Shown: positions 1 through 11,612 of the stretch, piece by piece | Layout: each line of letters starts with the position of its first letter | Numbering within the stretch: position 1 is the first letter of the stretch | DNA from: Aspidapion aeneum | Lineage: Eukaryota > Arthropoda > Insecta > Coleoptera > Brentidae | Reading direction: 5' to 3' | NCBI GenBank assembly: GCA_963576565.1 | Contig: OY755042.1 | Coordinates: forward strand, 97,210,185-97,274,184 | DNA length: 64,000 bases | Notes under the pieces: model-generated | What the model saw: the letters and a program-made list of their open reading frames with translations, nothing else | The model's database searches: none | Told to the model about the DNA's origin: nothing | Program-made: the position numbers and the translations under genes

Positions 1-885
1 CACCTTTTTTTACGACTGAATTATCTTAAGACAAAAGTAGAAGCTAATATTTCTGTGACAATTTCCAATGCTTTATAGAGTTATCCAACTAACCCCATGA
101 AAAAAAACACATATAGAAATATTTTACCCCTCTTTCGAATAGTACTGGTCGCCTAAAACTACACTATCTTTTTTTTTTAACGTGGCAGAAAGGCACTACA
201 ACATTTGTGTGCGAAAAATTGCCCTAGCTTGTGAAATGAGAAATAGATTGAATGTTTAAATATACCTCTACTTTTTTTTATAGTTAGAGCAGGATCAGAT
301 CTTTATTCAGTTTTAGGGCATTCTTATTGGCCACCACTGTATTTCTATTTTATTACCCTTTCTCTTGAGTAAACTGTTCACGCAATGATCCCGTGTCAAC
401 TCGCGAGACATGCATTGTTTCGCGACACACGCCCGCTCTTCATATAATTTTATTGGCTTGAGAAAGTTAGGGTGACCATTCGGGCTACTTCGTTGTCAGC
501 CCAGTATAGCGTCTATCTTGTCGAAGACGCGACGCAACGTCGTCTTATAATTTGGCCTACATATAGTGGCACTTCCGGGGCATTGCGGGGGCCTTGTCTG
601 GGCATTTCCCGGGCCTTGCGGGAGTTGCCTAGGCTTTTCCGATCCATTGCTGGGTAGGTCGTCAAAAATTCTTTAAAATGACCGGAGCTTTTTTTGGGTT
701 GTCAAAAATGTTATTCACCAAAGTTAGTGGACTTCGAGGGCATCGCCTGGGCATATATTGGATGGTTCAATGCCTTTTAAAGTAAAAAAGTTAGCAGCGA
801 TGAAGCCCTCGGACAGGATAACCAGCCGGGCCATTTTGCAAAAGAATAATGCGAAAAATAAAGAAGCTTAGCAATATATGTTCAA

Positions 886-1046
886 CTTATATACACCCAA
901 CAAGTTTTCGTAGCTACAGGGGTAAAAATGGTCTCGTTTCTCTCGTATTTGTTCGTGGGTAGCTCGAAAGCTTAGTCTAACGAGGGTCCAACATCTGATG
1001 GATCTATTAAGTGTTGAGAGTTAATTGTTTCGCCCTTAAAGAAAAA
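886..1046 (+). repeat. Fragment of a dispersed repeat family inside the giant arm
   Basis: This piece matches the reverse complement of the 46130-46458 insertion over the blocks AAGTTTTCGTAGCTA, CGTGGGTAGCTCGAAAGC and TATTAAGTGTTGA. Related copies are at 5960-6240 and 6385-6545, and in the right arm at about 15475-15600. The right-arm copy lacks about 57 bp of the distal part, so one arm suffered a deletion after the inverted duplication formed. Confidence 0.75.
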
Positions 1047-1743
1047 AAATTGCAAAGAAATGGTGCAGCGAAAATTTTATAACACATGGCGCCGCGAAAA
1101 AACATTTTGGTAAAAACTGAAAAACTTGATGCCGCAAGCGAAAATTATAAAAAAATTTAAAATCTTCGGTAAAAATAGTATCAATTGTTAACATTTTGGT
1201 TAGTTTTGAATATTTTTGCCACCGCAGTTGGAAATTTTTAAATCAATAATTAATAAGAAAAACAGAGCATTTCACTGGCCTTGGAATGACGCTAATTTCC
1301 TCCTAGTTAACAAGACCCCCTGTAGTTACTTTTATGTGAGACGCACGCTATATAAGTAGGTATCTTAGAGTTTAAGGACGTACGTTTAGTGTAGTAATTA
1401 ATATGTACGGCATGACAGTTTTTATTTTATCTTTCCTCTAAAATCCTCCTCCGAGTAAAAAACTTTATTTTGTTCGGTCTTAAATTAATGTGGTGAGATT
1501 CAGTAAAATGCCATGATTTTTTGCAATAAAATAATTATATATATTTTTTTTAGTTAAACGATTTTATTATAAAATTTCACAAAAAATATAAAAATAATTT
1601 GCTAGATTACTACTGTCTAGATGTACCAATAGCGTTACTGGTACATTAGATATTTTTAAAATCGTGGCGCGATTATTAAAGATCAAATTGAGATGTATAC
1701 GCGCCACATTTTTATCCCGAACGTAGAATTGATGGGTGTCAAT

Positions 1744-2177
1744 AGATAGTTTAAGTTGTGCTACGTATTTTTACGTAAGCATGAGATTTGACAGTTACGC
1801 AAGCGCACTTCGTCACACCGTCGTCAAGGTCACGTTAGGAGCTTACGTATTTACGTTAGCTTACGGCAGTCTGCGGGCACCTTATCGTTACCAAAGAATA
1901 GAATTGGTTGATTGACCGATCGAAAAATGAGGCCTAGACGATAATTTCCGCTTCCAGTACAAACGATTCACTGAAAATATATTCCTACTGTAGTTGAAAG
2001 ACAAAAAACAAAATTGGAACGTCAAAAAAACACAGTGCCGAATTCCATATTCTCTGCTATTAGTAGACTTGTTATGGTAACGTAAAAACATTCAACTTAA
2101 ACTAAAATTTGGAACAAAACGTAGAGCGCTTAACGTGGAGTTTTACGTGAAAATACGTAGCACAACTTAAACTATCT
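1744..2177. mobile_element. 434 bp MITE nested in the left arm
   Basis: The termini AGATAGTTTAAGTTGTGC and its reverse complement form an inverted repeat of about 35 bp. The element is flanked by AAT on both sides (1741-1743 and 2178-2180). The right arm of the giant repeat reads straight through this point (near 14803-14815) with a single copy of the flank, giving an in-window empty allele. No transposase frame is visible. The 67-codon minus-strand ORF inside it has no coding features. A 3 bp target duplication would fit PIF/Harbinger, but the exact boundary is ambiguous by 1-2 bp. Confidence 0.8.
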
Positions 2178-2369
2178 AATATCTTTAATAATTTACCCCG
2201 ACTTTGTATTGAACTTAAAAATATATAATGTGCCAACAGAAATCTTCTAAGGTATTTTTTACTTTTTAGTACAATTTTCGAAAAAAATCGTTTAACTAAA
2301 AATATATAGATTTATATTATTTTTTAATTTTTTTTTAATGAAAAAAACAGAAGTATGCAAGATGTATAA

Positions 2370-3010
2370 TTATGGCTTTCACAGCCTTCCCATTTCTAGT
2401 AGTGCCTCATGATTACAAGGTTTCTTTTCTGACAATTTTATACAATTCCATTCCTCAATCCTTAGTTTATCTGCGATACCTCCGTTTTTTTCATAAAATA
2501 GTATTGTCAGCAGAACAAAACATTAATCTGAAAATCGCATGTTCGTATTTATTTAAATATCAAAGGTCAGAATTTACCTCTTTTGCACTTCTAACCAACC
2601 CCTTAAATCCGTTTTTTTTCATAAATTTGGATGGTCACTAGATCAAATCATAAATCTGAAAATCGCATATTCGTGTCTGTTTTGATTACTACTTATGAAT
2701 TTACCCCCTTTACAGCCCTGACGTCCCCCTACCGCCGTTTTTTTATCATAAAATTATATTGTCACCAGAACCAATCATAAATCTGAAAACGGCATGTTTC
2801 TATTTGTATTTTTACAAAGTTCTAAATTTACCCCCTTTACAGCCCTTACCCCTTACCACCCCTACTTCCGATTTTTGTTTGTCCGCATGGTCATATCTGA
2901 TTTGGTTTCAAAGTTATGGATTTATCCCTTTTACACCCCTTAACCACCTTTTACCACCCATCTGTTTTCATAGTATTGTATCGTCATCGGACCTACACTA
3001 CTTTGCTAAA
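2370..3010 (+). repeat. Tandem array (about 120 bp unit) in the left arm
   Basis: About five degenerate units are seen. Each contains ATAAATCTGAAAATCGCAT, a TTTACCCCCTTTACAGCCC-like block and a poly-T/CATAAA block. The mirror array in the right arm (about 13900-14600) carries roughly one more unit, so copy number changed after the arms formed. Internal tandem repeats in very long terminal inverted repeats are known for foldback-type elements. That comparison is structural only. Confidence 0.8.
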
Positions 3011-3272
3011 TTTCATTAAAATCGGTTCACGGGAAGTGTGTCAAAAATAAATCGCTAGATTTGATGACAGACATCGCCAGGCTCTGTGAAGTTAATAAAA
3101 ACGTTTAAAACATGGTCACCTTAATAGTGTATCTGAACAGGCGCCTTGCATGCCTCCGCCACTGTAACTCGCAAAGTAACGATCGCAGAGCCCTCTTCTT
3201 CTGGCAAAGTTTAACTGGGCTCGCGATTGAGCGATTTGGCGGAGGTTCTTTAGATGTTATATGTTCTCTGGT

Positions 3273-3924
3273 TTAAGTCAGTCAGTGGATGGTCTGCTCT
3301 GGTTCTCAACGCCTCATTTGTCCTTATGAAATAAACAACTAATAACATTTTTTGTTTTTATACTGGGACTTTTCATCCAATCAGGATCATAATTTCGCAA
3401 ATTTGAGGCAAACACCCGGCGACTTAAAATTGAATAATCCATAGCCAATGGATCTAGGGTAGTCAAACTTATTTCCAGAATTTTTTTTTGGGCAAAAAAC
3501 TTACTGTTTTTAGTATTTAAAAAATTACGCAATATTCAGGGACTGCTAGTACGATTTAGTTACATATGCGAGTTCCGAGGCTCATACCTATTATACAAAT
3601 GCCATTAGATCATAGTAGTTGTCTCTGAATATTGCGTGCCAGACGAATTTATTTCAGCGCCATCTGCCCCTCAATATGGTAAAGCTCGCCGGTGGTTCCT
3701 CTATATGGGTTATTTATATCAATGATCTTTCTAAGTTTTTGAGATTAAAGCTATTTTTTTTTACTTTTACCGTTTTTACAGTTTTTCTGTAAAAAATTTA
3801 GCGAAAGTTTTATGCCAAAGTTTGTGAAAAAACATGAAAAAAGCCGTCATCTTGGATTTATGACGTCACACAGGCCCTCCTACTCAAATTGGAGGCAAAC
3901 AGCCGGTGACTTAAAATTGTGTGA
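3273..3924. other. Spacer sequence without recognisable genes
   Basis: This lies between the left arm and the first LINE fragment. A roughly 27 bp stretch starting AGGCAAACACCCGGCGACTT (about 3402) recurs near 3892 as AGGCAAACAGCCGGTGACTT, so it is part of a small repeat. A TGACGTCA palindrome occurs at about 3861. No ORF with coding character is seen. Confidence 0.5.
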
Positions 3925-4705
3925 TCTATTTAACCAGGTCCTAGAAGATGTTTTTAAAAACTTAGATTAGGAAGAAATAGGCATCAAAGTTAACGGACAA
4001 TACTTGAACCACCTAAAATATATTTATATTAACAGATAAGAAAGAAGAACTGATAAAAATGCTGGAAAAACAGCAGCTAAAAATATAGGCTTGAGTATGA
4101 ACTACACTCAAACTAAAGTAATAACAAACACAGATGAAGATAATATCTCGATCAGAATAAACCAAGAGAAAATATAAAAACCTGGGATAAATTGTTAAAC
4201 TAAAAAAAGAAAACCAAACAGCTGAAATCAAGAGACGAGTAAGATTGACCTGGGCAGCATTCGGTAAATAAAGCTACATATTAAAAAAATATCCTCAGTA
4301 CCTCAAAACGAAAGTGTATAACGAATGTATACTTCCTGTACTTACCTATGGATCCCAGACCTGGATACATACAAAATCAAACAGATAAGATCACAAAAGC
4401 CCAAAGATCAATGAAAAGACAAATGTTACATGTAAAGCTAACAGATAGAAAAAGGAATGAATGGATAAGAAACAAAAGCAGGAGAAGTAGCAAAATTAAA
4501 ATGGAAATTTGCCGTTCATAGACTGGAGACTTTCGGAAAATAAAAGGAGGGGAAGACCCCAAATGAGATGCGCGGACGATTTAAAGAAACATGCGGGAAC
4601 TAGATGGTTGAACACGGCGACAGACAGAGAAGAGTGGAAGATATTGGGGGAGAGGGGGCTATGTCCTTAGATGGATCGAAGAAGGCTAAATAGATAGATA
4701 TAGTT
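3925..4705 (+). pseudogene. RTE-like non-LTR retrotransposon remnant, 3' end
   Basis: Broken frames give pieces such as GIKVNGQYLNHL, KLKWKFAVHRLETFGK and an MRCADDLKKH-like stretch. These match the end of the RT domain and the C-terminal region of RTE-type LINEs, as judged against the sister copies at 7925-8312 and 20255-21590. The copy ends in a short TAGA/TAGATA tract, the kind of simple tandem tail such LINEs leave. Many frameshifts and stops rule out activity. The RT active-site block is eroded. Confidence 0.75.
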
Positions 4706-5959
4706 TTTGCAAAGTCAACTGAAATGCTCCTAATACGGGGTTCTATCGATTTTATGAAATTTTGCTTCAATCCGCCCTTCAAAAGTTATCCAAATTCATA
4801 TAAAATCTTCCTGGTATAATTTCGACCCTACCGACAGAGAAAAGGCGCGACTCTTTGCGGGCCGACGACAAAGTATTTGTTTTCTGACCGACCCAGCACA
4901 GGTGGATAGACGGCACCTGATTGGCAGATTTTTTTGAGATGCGCTTTTAATTGCTTTCGGGTGCGCTTTTCGGGACCCCTTTAGTCGGCAGTATGCAGAG
5001 TTAGAAAATAAATCAGTGTCGTTTCTGTAGGTGTAGGAAGAGAAAGTTTTATTATCTAAAATTCTTTAGTTTAGCCCATGTCACAACTGACTTTTCAAAA
5101 ACTATACCTATCGATCTAGGGTAATTTAAAAAATCTTCCACATCTAACTTTGTTTTTTTAATAAATTTTATTTGTTTAGGAAAATGTCGATAGTGTGTAA
5201 CCTCGTTTCGTTTTAAAATTTCGTCAGCTCATTAAAATTTTCACTTTTCCTCATACACACATCGTTTCGGCGTGCGTGATGTATTTTTAATTTAAATGCT
5301 GATTAACTCCAAGGTGAAACCATGTCGTTTCGTTCCACTTTTTTTTATTTTTATCTCCGAAAAATTGGATCATCAAAAGTTGAGATTTCGATATTTTAGG
5401 TCTTAGTCTAGGTAGACCAATGCAGATTAATTTCAAGGGCGTATCCAGCCCAACACAGAAAGTGGGGAGCAGGTTCTAAATTCCATGGCCTTCCTAACTT
5501 ACGGACCGGGTAGGGGAAGGAATTCATAATCTATTTGAATGTCTGATGTTAAAAATCTAGTAAGAAAGGGGAGGCAGGCCCTTGATACCTTTCTATCGCA
5601 GCCAATATGAAAATAAAGTTAGACTCGATCGGTGTGATTGGGGTAAAATTGAGTGAGTTTATAGAGGAGGTTAATTGTTTTTTAAGGGTTTTTAGCAAAA
5701 CCAGATCTCCTATCGAATAAAGTTAAATACGATAGTTATAGGTATTAAAAAGGTCTAAAACTTTTGTTTAAATAGTTTTTTGACATAACCTAATATTTTC
5801 CGATAGAAATCGAAAAGACCGGTTTTTTATTTTTGATTTTTATCTGCTTAATTTTTTTTATGTTTGACATCTATGTGTGTCCTTTAAACGTTGTAATTTT
5901 TGTAAATCTAAATATTGATTTTTACATTTTATTTTAATTTAAAACCTAAAATGAGGCCC
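4706..5959. other. Gene-free spacer inside the giant inverted repeat
   Basis: No supported coding sequence. A block around 5109-5140 (ATCGATCTAGGGTA followed by AATCTTCC) recurs near 3447 and 13535, so at least part is repeat-derived. The remainder is AT-rich with long T and A tracts. Confidence 0.5.
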
Positions 5960-6545
5960 GATTTTTCCAAACAGGTAAATTTTAGTGGCTAATCGGGTAA
6001 CAAGAAGTTTTTGTTTCTTTCATATCTTTCCGTGGGAAGCTCCAAGATGTAATGGACACCTAATAAGTATTCATAGTTAACTGTTTTGTCCTTCTGGGAC
6101 TCCTCAGAACACTGCTTGGTCAATGTGACACCCTTGCGAAGTCTATCAGACCGTTTTGTCTTTCATCCTACATCTATAGTGAGAAAACTTTCGCATGAAG
6201 CGCCATCTACCGAGATACGAGATAGACTAGAACAAGAGCAGGCAAGTATAAAGGATCGATGAAAAGATCGATTGCAAAGAAAATAATCCATCCACCTTCG
6301 ACAGCACTTAGCTAATTAGCGTTTTTACCCACCTTCAAGAGTGTCAATCTGCGGAATTTTTAAGCCAAATAAATTCTAACAAACGTAAAATCAAACAAGT
6401 TTTCGTGGCTAATCGGTTAAGGATTCGAGCTACCCACGGAAAAATATGAGAGAAACATAAACTTCTTTTTACCCGATTAGCTCCGAAAACTTTTGGGTTT
6501 GGTTTTTAAATTTACGGGTACTAAAATTTACAGTACTTAAAAAAA
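5960..6545. repeat. Inverted pair of the dispersed 330 bp repeat family
   Basis: 5960-6240 matches the reverse complement of 46130-46440 over nearly its full length (blocks CTAATCGGGTAA, CGTGGGAAGCTCC, GGGACTCCTCAGAACACTGC, GCGCCATCTACCGAGATACG). 6385-6545 carries the distal half in the opposite direction, including AGCTACCCACGGAAAAATA and a TTTACGGGTACTAAAATTT end. The two can fold on each other through the CTAATCGGGT and ACCCGATTAG blocks. Confidence 0.75.
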
Positions 6546-7309
6546 TTTTTTAGATGGTGTATAAAATAAACATCACTATGAAAAAATTTGCCAGGAAACA
6601 GAATTTAAGCAGTTTAAAAAAATTGCAAAATTACATTACTGTAATATAATTTATATTAATTTTCATCTCGTCTGCGCTATTTGTTATTTTCCTTGTGTCA
6701 CTTTTTCCTGGAATTTTTTTATATGGTGATGTTAATGTTTATTACACGATCTAAATATAGACATCCTAAAGAAATAAACGACCTCTGTTTTGTAAAAAAA
6801 AACTTCTTCCAGAACTTGAGATTTTCGGGTGGAAAAGCAAATTTGCAATGGACGTTTTATAATTTTACCTCAAAATACAGATTATGACCAAAAAAAAGAT
6901 TCTCACCCAATTTTTTTCTCAGTTGATCAGGATTTTTTTTATAACTCAAAACCTGCTTTTTGAAAAGCAGCTTTTTGCTCCTGTTGACACCGGAAAGTTA
7001 TCCAAAAGGGCCCGCCAGTAAAGTGACACTTTCCGTACGAAAATCTGTACAGTTTAATTGTTCTCCGGTTGCTTTAAAAATAAATGGATCCATGACGGAT
7101 CTGACACCTAGCTAGCCTATTATCACACTTCAAGTGAGGCCATGATAATATATTAGCCTTGAAAACAGTTTTTTTAAATATCTTAGAAATTAAAGCTCCT
7201 ACGAAGTTTTTCACAACACTAATTATTGAGTAAAATATAGTCTACTACATTCCGAAAACAGTGTATTAATACGATGCTCCGTTAAAAAGTTAGCATTTTT
7301 AAAAGTTTT
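6546..7309. other. AT-rich spacer, nothing recognised
   Basis: No coding-like ORF, tRNA or clear terminal repeats are visible. A 68-codon ORF at 6681 is K/F-rich low-complexity sequence and is not supported. Confidence 0.4.
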
Positions 7310-7560
7310 TAATTGTCAAAAACTGTCATTCGCATTAATGGATTTTGACCAAAATCTAATCAGCTCGTAAGAGTGTCGAACACTATTTTACCTGAAAATT
7401 TTATGAAAATCAGTTTAGCGGTGTTCACACACACAGACAGACATCACGACGATATTGCTAGGATAGGTCAAAATACATCCAATTAACACATTTCATGTTA
7501 ACAAAAAAATTTCGTCGAAATTAATACCTTCTCTAGCCATTGCTACCCGGGCTAGGAAGG
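7310..7560 (+). repeat. Interspersed repeat with CACACACAGACAGACATCA core
   Basis: The segment containing AAACTGTCATTCGCATTAAT, GATTTTGACCAAAATCTAA and a CACAGACAGACATCACGACG end recurs at 8405-8431 plus 9217-9350, where it is split by a TA-flanked MITE. This copy therefore serves as the empty-site reference for that MITE. Family unknown. Confidence 0.75.
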
Positions 7561-7924
7561 TAAAAATTAATTAAAATTGCTGACGGTCAAAAATGTGTGC
7601 CTAGTTTCGTAGTTTTACTTCAATTTCCTAGTATTTTAGAGATATCCAATAAGGTTGAATAGTTTTTCCAAGTCATAGGGAAAATCCCAACTGCCTGCCT
7701 AGACTAAAATTGTTTTTTGACTTCTGACATTCGCCAATTTAGAAGCAAGAAGCGCTAACTTGGCAACAGTATATGCTTTGAAATATAACAACATCAAAAG
7801 AAACAAACTGAAATAAACATTACAATATTTTGTGTTGCAGATATTACTCACAGTTTTATAATAAAATTTGCTGTGTAATGATGTATACTCTCTAAACTTA
7901 GTTGATTCCGTTTTTGAAATTGAT

Positions 7925-8312
7925 AAACCTGCCGCAATGTATCCTTCCTGTACAATGGATAAGGTAACAAAAGCCGAAAGAACAATGGAAAGACAAATGT
8001 CACATGTAAAGCTAACAGATAGAAAAAGGAAGTAATGGATAAGAAATAAAACAAAAGTAAGGGATGTAAGAGGAGAAGTAGCTAAATTAAAATGGAATTT
8101 GCCGGTCATAATATCAGATAGAAAGACAATCGATGGAGTGTATTGTAACCTGGAGACATTGGGAAAATAAAAGGAGTAGGGGAAATGAGAAGGTCGGACG
8201 ATTTGAAGAGACATGCAGGAGCTAGATGGATGTACACGGCGTCAGATAGTGAAGAATGGGGGAGGCCTATGTCTAAAGATAGATCGAAGAAGGCTAGATA
8301 GATAGATAGATC
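7925..8312 (+). pseudogene. RTE-like LINE 3' fragment (second copy)
   Basis: This is the same family as 3925-4705, starting within the C-terminal region and running to the 3' end with a GATAGATAGATAG tail at about 8286-8305. The blocks AAAGCTAACAGATAGAAAAA, GTAAGAGGAGAAGTAGC and GACATGCAGGAGCTAGATGG are shared with the other copies. It is 5'-truncated, as is usual for LINE insertions, and all frames are broken. Confidence 0.75.
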
Positions 8313-8431
8313 AACAGGTATTGGTGGCTACATAATTCCTAATTAATTCCGAATAATCGTGATGGTGTTGATATTTCTTGAAAATAATAGTGTTGTGATA
8401 CTGGCAAAACACTGTCATTAGCATTAATATA

Positions 8432-9216
8432 TCGCACACCCGCTGAAAAAGAGTCACATGTCAAAAATCGCCCTTATTGAGATAAACCTGCCGCCATCAT
8501 CGAAATAACTTGTACTTTTTTCCATAAAAGCGTCACATTTATGTTTCGATAATTCACCGCGAAATGGCGATGTGACTCTTTTATTTTGTCCAGTTTAGCT
8601 GAGGATGCGTTCCTTTACAGTGTCACTTTTGACTTTATAACAGCGTGAACGTGGAGTTTCATCCTAAAAAGAGTCACATTTCAAGTTGTGAAGGTTTTCG
8701 TGTGAACTATTGGTTGAATCTCACCCATATAACAAGTAAAATACTGTTCTTTTTTGTGTTGTGACTGTTTTTTCGAATTGTTCAGTGTACTTAGAATTAA
8801 GGAGAATAAGAAAAAATCTTTTGAATTTATTAGAGAATAATCACATTCCCAGTTGTTATTCAGCATCGTAAAAATAAATACAAGGTTTCTTCTTTATTTG
8901 TTTTCTTTTTTTATATTATTTACCATCCTACGTGACATCCGGATTTACAACGTCATGATGCCTTGTTCTAAAAAAGTGTCACAATATCGGGTTTTTGTCT
9001 TTTTTTTAACTAAAAACGACAAAAATCGTTTTTTTGAGAAACGTACTGCACCAATTACCTTGAGTTAATAGGTTCCTGTTGATATAAAATAACATGTTAA
9101 CTCGTAATTTGTCATGTAAGTGAAAAATGAATCTCTCTAATGAACTAAATTCTTTAACAGCGATTTTCTCAAAACAATGTTTTTTGAGTTGTGACTATTT
9201 TTTAGTGGGGGTGCGA
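8432..9216 (+). mobile_element. 785 bp TA-flanked MITE, copy 1
   Basis: The termini TCGCACACCCGCTGAAAAAG and, as reverse complement, TCGCACCCCCACTAAAAAAT form inverted repeats continuing into GAGTCACA. The element is flanked by TA (8430-8431 and 9217-9218). It splits a dispersed repeat whose unbroken copy is at 7310-7560. A 799 bp sister in inverse orientation is at 40101-40899. No transposase ORF is present. The TA duplication suggests a Tc1/mariner-type machinery; assignment is inference. Confidence 0.85.
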
Positions 9217-9350
9217 TATTTTGACCAAAATCTAAATTTTATAAAAATCGGTTTAACGGTTTGGGAGCTGTCGTGTTACGGACAGAAATAATATACACAC
9301 ACACAGACAGACATCACGACGATATTGCTAAGATCAAAAATACACCCAAA

Positions 9351-11484
9351 TAATGTGGGCCGTTCCTCCTTCTTCCAGGCATACTACTTATTTTTAAATT
9401 CTCAATTAAAAACAAGAAACGCATTAACCGCAACAGATTATAGTAAAACAGTTAATTTTTGTAAAATTTGGCTAAAAAAGAATAACGACCAAAAAATATT
9501 ATTATTATTTTATGACGATATACATACTAAAAAACAGTTGAAAAATTGCCTTGATTTTCAAAAAAAATTAAAAATATTAGTTGTTCATTAAAGAGATATT
9601 TAACTGTTGTTTTCGAAAATCAGCTGGACCACCAGTGACGTGAAAATTTGATATATACAGCGTGAACAAGTTCACATCTAGGGGTATAAATTTTCATAAG
9701 AGGATAAAAAACAGATACAGTATAGCATTTATTAAAGAGAGACCGCGATACACCCAAGTCCCGCAGAAAGCTTTGCAGCGTTGTCAAAGGTAACCTTGAT
9801 AAATTACTACTGGCGCACGGGGTCGCACTCGTCAAGGGGCGGACAATGTGAAACATTTTTTTAGGGCGAGAATTATTACTTGACTTGTCACCATACAAGA
9901 AGTGGACTATTAAAAACATTTTATTTTTAAATTTTAATTAATTAATTAATTAATTTGAGTTATTTAGTTCCTAGGACCTAGATCGGATAATAAAATAAAT
10001 GTCTCAATACGCGATAATTCAAGAAAACCTCAAACGATTTTAACCCAATATGATACACAAGTTTTATGTCGGCATTAGATTTTTGTTTAAAAAAAAGGGT
10101 TAGGTTAATGTGTTATTTAACTAATTTTACCTTAAAACTATCAACTTTACTATCAACTTTTCTTGTTGTATTGATTTTTGTTTAAAAATGTTCCTTTTGT
10201 ATTTAAAACATTTTTGCCTGTGGCGCATGTGGCCTTCGAGCATTTAAAGTAACATTACTTCAATATTTTCTGAAAATTTTCGTTTTTAGTTTAAAAGGCA
10301 TTACTACTCATAATTATGATTTGTCTTAAAAAAGTACAAAATGAGCTCCGCGGAACTACTTTTGAGGCTCAATACCACCTCTGCCGCCCCCCTAAGGTCT
10401 CGACCACCGTCCCGCGTCCTATTACTACGCGGTGTTCACTGTGGTCTACCATTACCTTTGTTAGGGTTAGACTAAAAATGCTAAAATTAAATAATGGTTA
10501 GCTTACCAATAGATTGGTAAACTGTGGTGTAAAAAAATTGACTTTAGTGAATGTCAAACGAAAATCAATAGCAAGAATAACACTTTAAAATTCTGCTTGT
10601 TTGTAAAAGCAATTAAATTATTATTTAGGAACAAGCTGAATTTTAAGGTATTATGGTTGGTTTATCACCCCGTTTGATAAATACACTTACATAAAACAGA
10701 AAAGTTGACCTTTCACAAACCAAGTAGCGGATTATACTGATATTTTCGCTGAACTGGCAACGTTGATCTGTTCTCCCATGCAATCCTTATGACCCATACA
10801 AAAATCGTACCCCTAGATAGAAGGCTGGTCACGCGGTATATATAAGATCCATAGAACGTTCTAATCTAGGGACCGTCATGTAAACTGTCAAAATATATTC
10901 AGAGCCTCTAGATAAAATCTGTTAAAACTCAACCTCCAGTTAGAAAACATGATCGGTTATATTTGCGCTGCTCCAGTGCATAAATAAACCTTGTTACTAA
11001 TCCACTCGATTATGGAAATGTCCTTGGTGTGCAAATCGCACTTGCAAATAAAAACGCTTGTTTATACTGATAAGTAGAATGGCAACGACAATGAAATTTA
11101 TTTGCCGAACTATGCCATGCACTATTATATTATAAAAATAGAACATAGTGAAAATTCGCAACCTAGGCCAACATGGTTCTATTTAAAGTAGGTCGTTGTA
11201 TCGTAAACATTTTTATACTCTGGAAATGCCATTAAACATAGGCGTATTTGAATGGCTTATTTGATTAAAATAAAGGAATTTCTAAGAAAATTAAACAATG
11301 GTCATCAACAGCGCTAAGGGGGCACGCGGGGTCCTTGTCCAAAAAGTTAATTAAACTTTAAATTTATTGTGAAGGAAAAAATACAGGAATAAAATCCAAA
11401 AAATAACGTTTTTTTCATTATGGGTTTTTTTTTCTGGAAAAACTGCTATTCAAGCATGTTCCTCAATTTCTTACAAAATTTACA
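9351..11484. other. Spacer with no supported gene
   Basis: An 88-codon K/N-rich ORF (9325-9591) and a 99-codon minus ORF (9620-9919) have no recognisable motif. Near 10835 the string GGTATATATAAG looks like a TATA box, about 15 bp upstream of a GAACGTTC palindrome (the GAAnnTTC pattern of heat-shock elements). No ORF follows in a sensible position, so I do not call a promoter. Confidence 0.4.
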
Positions 11485-11612
11485 TGATGCATAATTTTTA
11501 AAACCTTTTATTACCTACTATATTTTTTTAAATAAAAAATGAGGATAAACTTATTTAATATAGCAAAAAATATTATTTATTAATAACACCACGACCAAAC
11601 AAAAAAAAAATA

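Larger units (their letters stand above)
1..3272 (+). repeat. Left arm of a giant inverted repeat
   Basis: This segment is matched in inverse orientation by 13616-16412, with only scattered differences over almost its whole length. The inner end falls at the AACATATAAC block (about 3255-3272). The outer end is at or beyond base 1, so the true terminus may lie outside the window. The arm is longer than its partner because it carries a private 434 bp MITE (1744-2177) and about 57 bp near 1002-1058 that the partner lacks. The partner has one extra tandem unit. The arm also contains about 120 bp tandem repeats (2370-3010) and a piece of a dispersed repeat family (886-1046). Its outermost 345 bp resemble half of a MITE seen at 56735-57300. 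It could be a foldback-type transposon terminus or an inverted segmental duplication. Confidence 0.9.

Noticed and set aside
9325..9591. 88-codon ORF
   Set aside because: K/N/L-rich reading of AT-rich DNA starting inside a dispersed repeat; no motif.
10835..10860. TATA-like GGTATATATAAG with nearby GAACGTTC (heat-shock-like)
   Set aside because: No downstream ORF or exon; two half-sites are common by chance in AT-rich DNA.
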